Assembly: GCA_017524385.1 (NCBI GenBank)
Contig: JAFWSS010000177.1
Location: 1 to 64,000, forward strand
Source of the DNA: Prevotella sp.
GTDB taxonomy: Bacteria > Bacteroidota > Bacteroidia > Bacteroidales > Bacteroidaceae
Length of the DNA: 64,000 nucleotides
Reading direction: 5' to 3'
Below are positions 61,666-64,000 of the stretch, in pieces (the first letter of the stretch is position 1; every line of letters begins with the position of its first letter). The notes under the pieces are model-generated. The model did no database searches, was not told where the DNA came from, and was given only the letters and a program-made list of their open reading frames with translations. Position numbers and translations under genes: made by a program.

Positions 61666-62352
61666 TCACCTAGTCCTTTTTATCGACTTCCCGTCGCAGA
61701 TGAGGGTCTCGGCATCTTTCAGGTGCCCCATGACTTCGCTCTCTTCCTGGAAATGCACTTTCAAGGCCGAGGAGTTGGGGAAGCGGTTGAAGAAGATGTC
61801 GTTGCTCATGAACAGGCGTATCGATGCCACTTCTTTTACGGTGGAAACGGCATTGTAATATTTCAGGATGCTGGTGAGGACTCGTGGCAGCACCTTGATA
61901 CCAGTCTTGCCGTCGTGGAACTTCACCACAGCCACCACGTGGTAGTGTTGTTTCTTATCGACCAACTGTTCGTTCTGCTCCGCCGTACCCTTGAATCTCA
62001 CTGCCAGATGCCGCCCGTATTTCTTGTTGATGCTGTTCATGATATGGATGAATAGCGGCCCGTGGGTGGAGGCGTCCTCCAACCTGTTCAAGGCAATGTA
62101 GTAATGAATCATCTCATGGATGAGTGTGTCCTCCACCTCGTTTTCGGGCAGATCCACGCGGGTGTTGATGCGGAGCTTGAAGTCGTAGTATTCCGGTTTG
62201 CCGTCCCTGCCCATCCGTTGGCGGTAGACGCATTTCCCCAAAAACGTCTTGGCATCGGTGAGCACGATAGGAATCTTGGGGAGTTTTCCGTCGAACATCA
62301 ACTTGTTGAACTCCCCAAACTTCCTCTCCATATAGGGTATCGTGGCAATCAT
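61666..62352 (-). CDS. SprT-like zinc metalloprotease-type protein
   Basis: A 228-residue soluble protein. The N-terminal half has the SprT-like layout: FNKLMFDGKLPKIPIVLTDA, then the zinc-binding motif LIHEMIHYYIAL (HExxH) with a third His further on (STHGPLFIHIM). SprT-like domains occur in proteases acting on DNA-protein crosslinks and in phage or mobile-element proteins. The C-terminal half is basic and unknown. It starts 13 bp after a TerB-like gene with which it forms an operon directly upstream of the Hsp70 operon. Confidence 0.75.
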   Translation of the reverse strand: MIATIPYMERKFGEFNKLMFDGKLPKIPIVLTDAKTFLGKCVYRQRMGRDGKPEYYDFKLRINTRVDLPENEVEDTLIHEMIHYYIALNRLEDASTHGPLFIHIMNSINKKYGRHLAVRFKGTAEQNEQLVDKKQHYHVVAVVKFHDGKTGIKVLPRVLTSILKYYNAVSTVKEVASIRLFMSNDIFFNRFPNSSALKVHFQEESEVMGHLKDAETLICDGKSIKRTR

Positions 62353-62365
62353 GGCGGTGAGTATC

Positions 62366-62764
62366 CTATTTTAGGTCGCTTGTGTCTTCGGGGAGATTCA
62401 ATTTGTCTAAGAGTATGTTGAAGAACAGGCGTTCGTGGTCAGTCACCTTGCCGTCTACGAGAATCATCTGTGCAATGAATTTTGCAACGTATGCCCGTTG
62501 CAAGTCACTCATTTTGCGAATGGTTTCAATCACTGTTGTCTCATCCAGCAACTTGGACATCTCACGCTCCTCAACGCTGAGCCCGATGACCTCGACGATT
62601 TCCTCTACAAGTTGATGTTCCCGCGGATGTCTTTCCCCGTCAACCAGCATGGTGGCATATACCACCTGGTAAATACACTCTTTCTCAATAGATGAAAATT
62701 GGGAGAGAGCCAATTTGTCTATAGCCGTTAAATTCATTTTCTTCATTTTTTTGTTCATCATCAT
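62366..62764 (-). CDS. TerB-like protein
   Basis: A 132-residue (or about 123-residue, if MNLTAIDKLA is the start) soluble protein. Two acidic helices, MLVDGERHPREHQLVEEI and ILVDGKVTDHERLFFNIL, make up the internally repeated TerB domain. The promoter is so close (62783-62776) that a start downstream of 62764 is likely; in-frame Met codons occur at 62761, 62758, 62746 and 62737. It precedes the SprT-like gene. Together with the TerB-like gene at 53371 it brackets the Hsp70 system. Confidence 0.72.
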   Translation of the reverse strand: MMMNKKMKKMNLTAIDKLALSQFSSIEKECIYQVVYATMLVDGERHPREHQLVEEIVEVIGLSVEEREMSKLLDETTVIETIRKMSDLQRAYVAKFIAQMILVDGKVTDHERLFFNILLDKLNLPEDTSDLK

Positions 62765-62775
62765 CGATATGTCTG

Positions 62776-62783
62776 CAAAGTTA
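62776..62783 (-). promoter_or_regulatory. -7 element for terB-like/sprT-like genes
   Basis: TAACTTTG on the minus strand immediately upstream of the TerB-like gene. Confidence 0.55.
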
Positions 62784-62800
62784 CGCTGTTCTTATCGTAT

Positions 62801-64000
62801 TTAGATATTTGGGGTGTCCCATTTTTTTGTTTGCTTGCACATCACGTTGGTGGTCTGATTGCCTGCCTTCAGAGTGAATTCGCCTTCTTCAAGCACCCAC
62901 TTGCCGTCGGCCCCCACGAAAGCCAGGCTCTTGGCGGGCAGATGGAAGGTGACGGTCTTCATCTCTCCGGGTTGCAGTTCAATCTTGGTGAAGTCGCGCA
63001 GACGTTTGTTGTCTGGGACGATGGAAGCGACGAGGTCGCTGCTGTAGAGCAGCACAGACTCTTTCCCCGCCTTGTTGCCATTGTTTCGTACGTCGACGCT
63101 TACCGTCAGGATGTCGTCGGCGTTGAACGTCGTCTTGTCCACCCGCAGGTTGCTGTATTCATATGTGGTGTAGCTCATGCCATAGCCAAAAGGCCATTGC
63201 AACGACACTTTCGCGTCGTAGTTGTATGCTCCCGCCATTGTTCCCACCTCTTCGCTCACCTTGTAGTCGTAGGTGTTGAGAGAGTTGATTTCACGTGGGT
63301 ATGTGTAAGGCATCTTGCCCGAGAAGTTGCTGTCGCCAGCCAGAAGGTTTGCCAATGCGTCGCCACCGTAATTTCCTGGTATGAAGATGTCGACAACAGC
63401 CTCTGCCAGAGGTTCTAAGTCGGCTATCAGTCGTGGGCGTCCTTCGTTGAGTATGAGCACGACGGGCTTTCCTGTCTTGGCAAGTTCTTTCACCAGGTTT
63501 CTCTGGTTTTGTGAAAGCCATAGGTCGTCGAGGTTGCCAGGTGTTTCCGTATAGGAGTTCTCGCCGATGCATGCGATGATGATGTCTGCTTTCGACGCCG
63601 CCTCCACTGCTTTTGATATCTGGGGCTCGTTTTCGGCGTGGTATGCACCGTTTTCGTTGTAAGTCACTCCTTGTTCAAGGATGATGTTTTCCTTGCCGAA
63701 TTTGTTGCAGAGGGCTTCATAGATGGTGTTGTACTTCTCTGCCAGGTCTTCTGCCATCGACCCCTGCCATGTGTAGCTCCATCCTCCATGGAGGCATCGC
63801 ATCTGGTTGGCGTTGGGTCCGGTAAGCAAGATTTTCCTGCCTTTCGTCAACGGCAGGATGTTGCCGTTGTTCTTGAGCAACACTTCCGACTCCTCTGCAG
63901 CCAGCAATGCTTTTGCAGCGAACTCATCCGAGCCGAATTTCTCGTATCCTTTGCCACCGGTATTGGGTTGGTCGAAGAGGTTCAACCTGTATTTCACACG
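62801..64000 (-). CDS. glycoside hydrolase family 3 beta-glucosidase-like, partial
   Basis: The C-terminal 399 residues of a GH3 enzyme; the gene runs off the window end, so the N-terminal catalytic barrel with the nucleophile is missing. Visible are the [18 protein letters not shown] start of the C-terminal domain, [34 protein letters not shown], the [14 protein letters not shown] stretch and a fibronectin-III-like end domain. Members cleave beta-linked glucosides or xylosides, usually in the periplasm in Bacteroidales. A promoter for the next, unrelated genes lies just past its stop. Confidence 0.88.
   Translation of the reverse strand, partial: RVKYRLNLFDQPNTGGKGYEKFGSDEFAAKALLAAEESEVLLKNNGNILPLTKGRKILLTGPNANQMRCLHGGWSYTWQGSMAEDLAEKYNTIYEALCNKFGKENIILEQGVTYNENGAYHAENEPQISKAVEAASKADIIIACIGENSYTETPGNLDDLWLSQNQRNLVKELAKTGKPVVLILNEGRPRLIADLEPLAEAVVDIFIPGNYGGDALANLLAGDSNFSGKMPYTYPREINSLNTYDYKVSEEVGTMAGAYNYDAKVSLQWPFGYGMSYTTYEYSNLRVDKTTFNADDILTVSVDVRNNGNKAGKESVLLYSSDLVASIVPDNKRLRDFTKIELQPGEMKTVTFHLPAKSLAFVGADGKWVLEEGEFTLKAGNQTTNVMCKQTKKWDTPNI

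Overview
The window looks like a chromosomal segment from a member of the Bacteroidales, most likely Prevotellaceae. Many genes are preceded by the Bacteroidetes -7 element TAnnTTTG, often with TTTG or TTG about 19-20 bp upstream. The gene content fits too: an S46 dipeptidyl peptidase, ATP-dependent PEP carboxykinase, a ferredoxin-linked 2-oxoacid oxidoreductase, a succinate-type CoA transferase, tandem FKBPs and the DUF6089-uppS-bamA-ompH-murI envelope cluster. No rRNA, intact tRNA, CRISPR array or complete insertion sequence was found.

Layout. 1-5.1 kb: lemA followed by three tandem DUF2207-type genes, the first cut short. 5.2-6.7 kb: a CoA transferase. 6.98-7.25 kb: a small minus-strand transcription unit whose sequence contains two tRNA halves in permuted order. 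7.3-11.6 kb: a GH13 lipoprotein and a very large AlbA-WYL protein. 11.8-20 kb: azlCD, a sugar kinase, a lipid-linked sugar flippase, a DPP7-like peptidase and a TGS-uridine-kinase-like protein. 20-25.7 kb: a MITE-like element, a DEAD-box helicase, three tandem FKBPs and a sirtuin. 25.9-34.5 kb: an Na/Pi cotransporter, a second TGS-kinase paralogue, korAB with a leader, and pckA. 34.7-34.9 kb: a self-contained small transcription unit encoding a 31-residue membrane peptide. 35.2-43.4 kb: a lipoprotein followed by the outer-membrane biogenesis cluster (DUF6089, uppS, bamA, three ompH, murI). 43.4-53.2 kb: housekeeping genes (a LolC/E-like permease, rbfA, an O-methyltransferase, aroQ, xerD, DUF2851, a thioesterase, dprA, dusB, ribF, a CPBP protease).

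The most unusual part is 53.4-62.8 kb, all on the minus strand. A tight six-gene operon encodes two membrane-anchored proteins with J-domain-like N-termini that lack the HPD motif, a transmembrane protein with a GrpE-like C-terminal domain, an 840-residue Hsp70, a protein kinase fused to a VCP-like AAA+ ATPase, and a TerB-like protein. A second TerB-like gene and a SprT-like metalloprotease gene lie just upstream. Together these look like a dedicated, membrane-tethered chaperone and signalling system in which an envelope-side coiled coil could control nucleotide exchange on a cytosolic Hsp70. That function is inference; the domain calls rest on visible motifs. The window ends inside a GH3 glycosidase.

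Several intergenic gaps and gene 3' ends carry short tandem arrays with a 9-bp period (or 7 bp at two genes). Three of the 9-bp arrays share a common core, so a dispersed repeat family is present.
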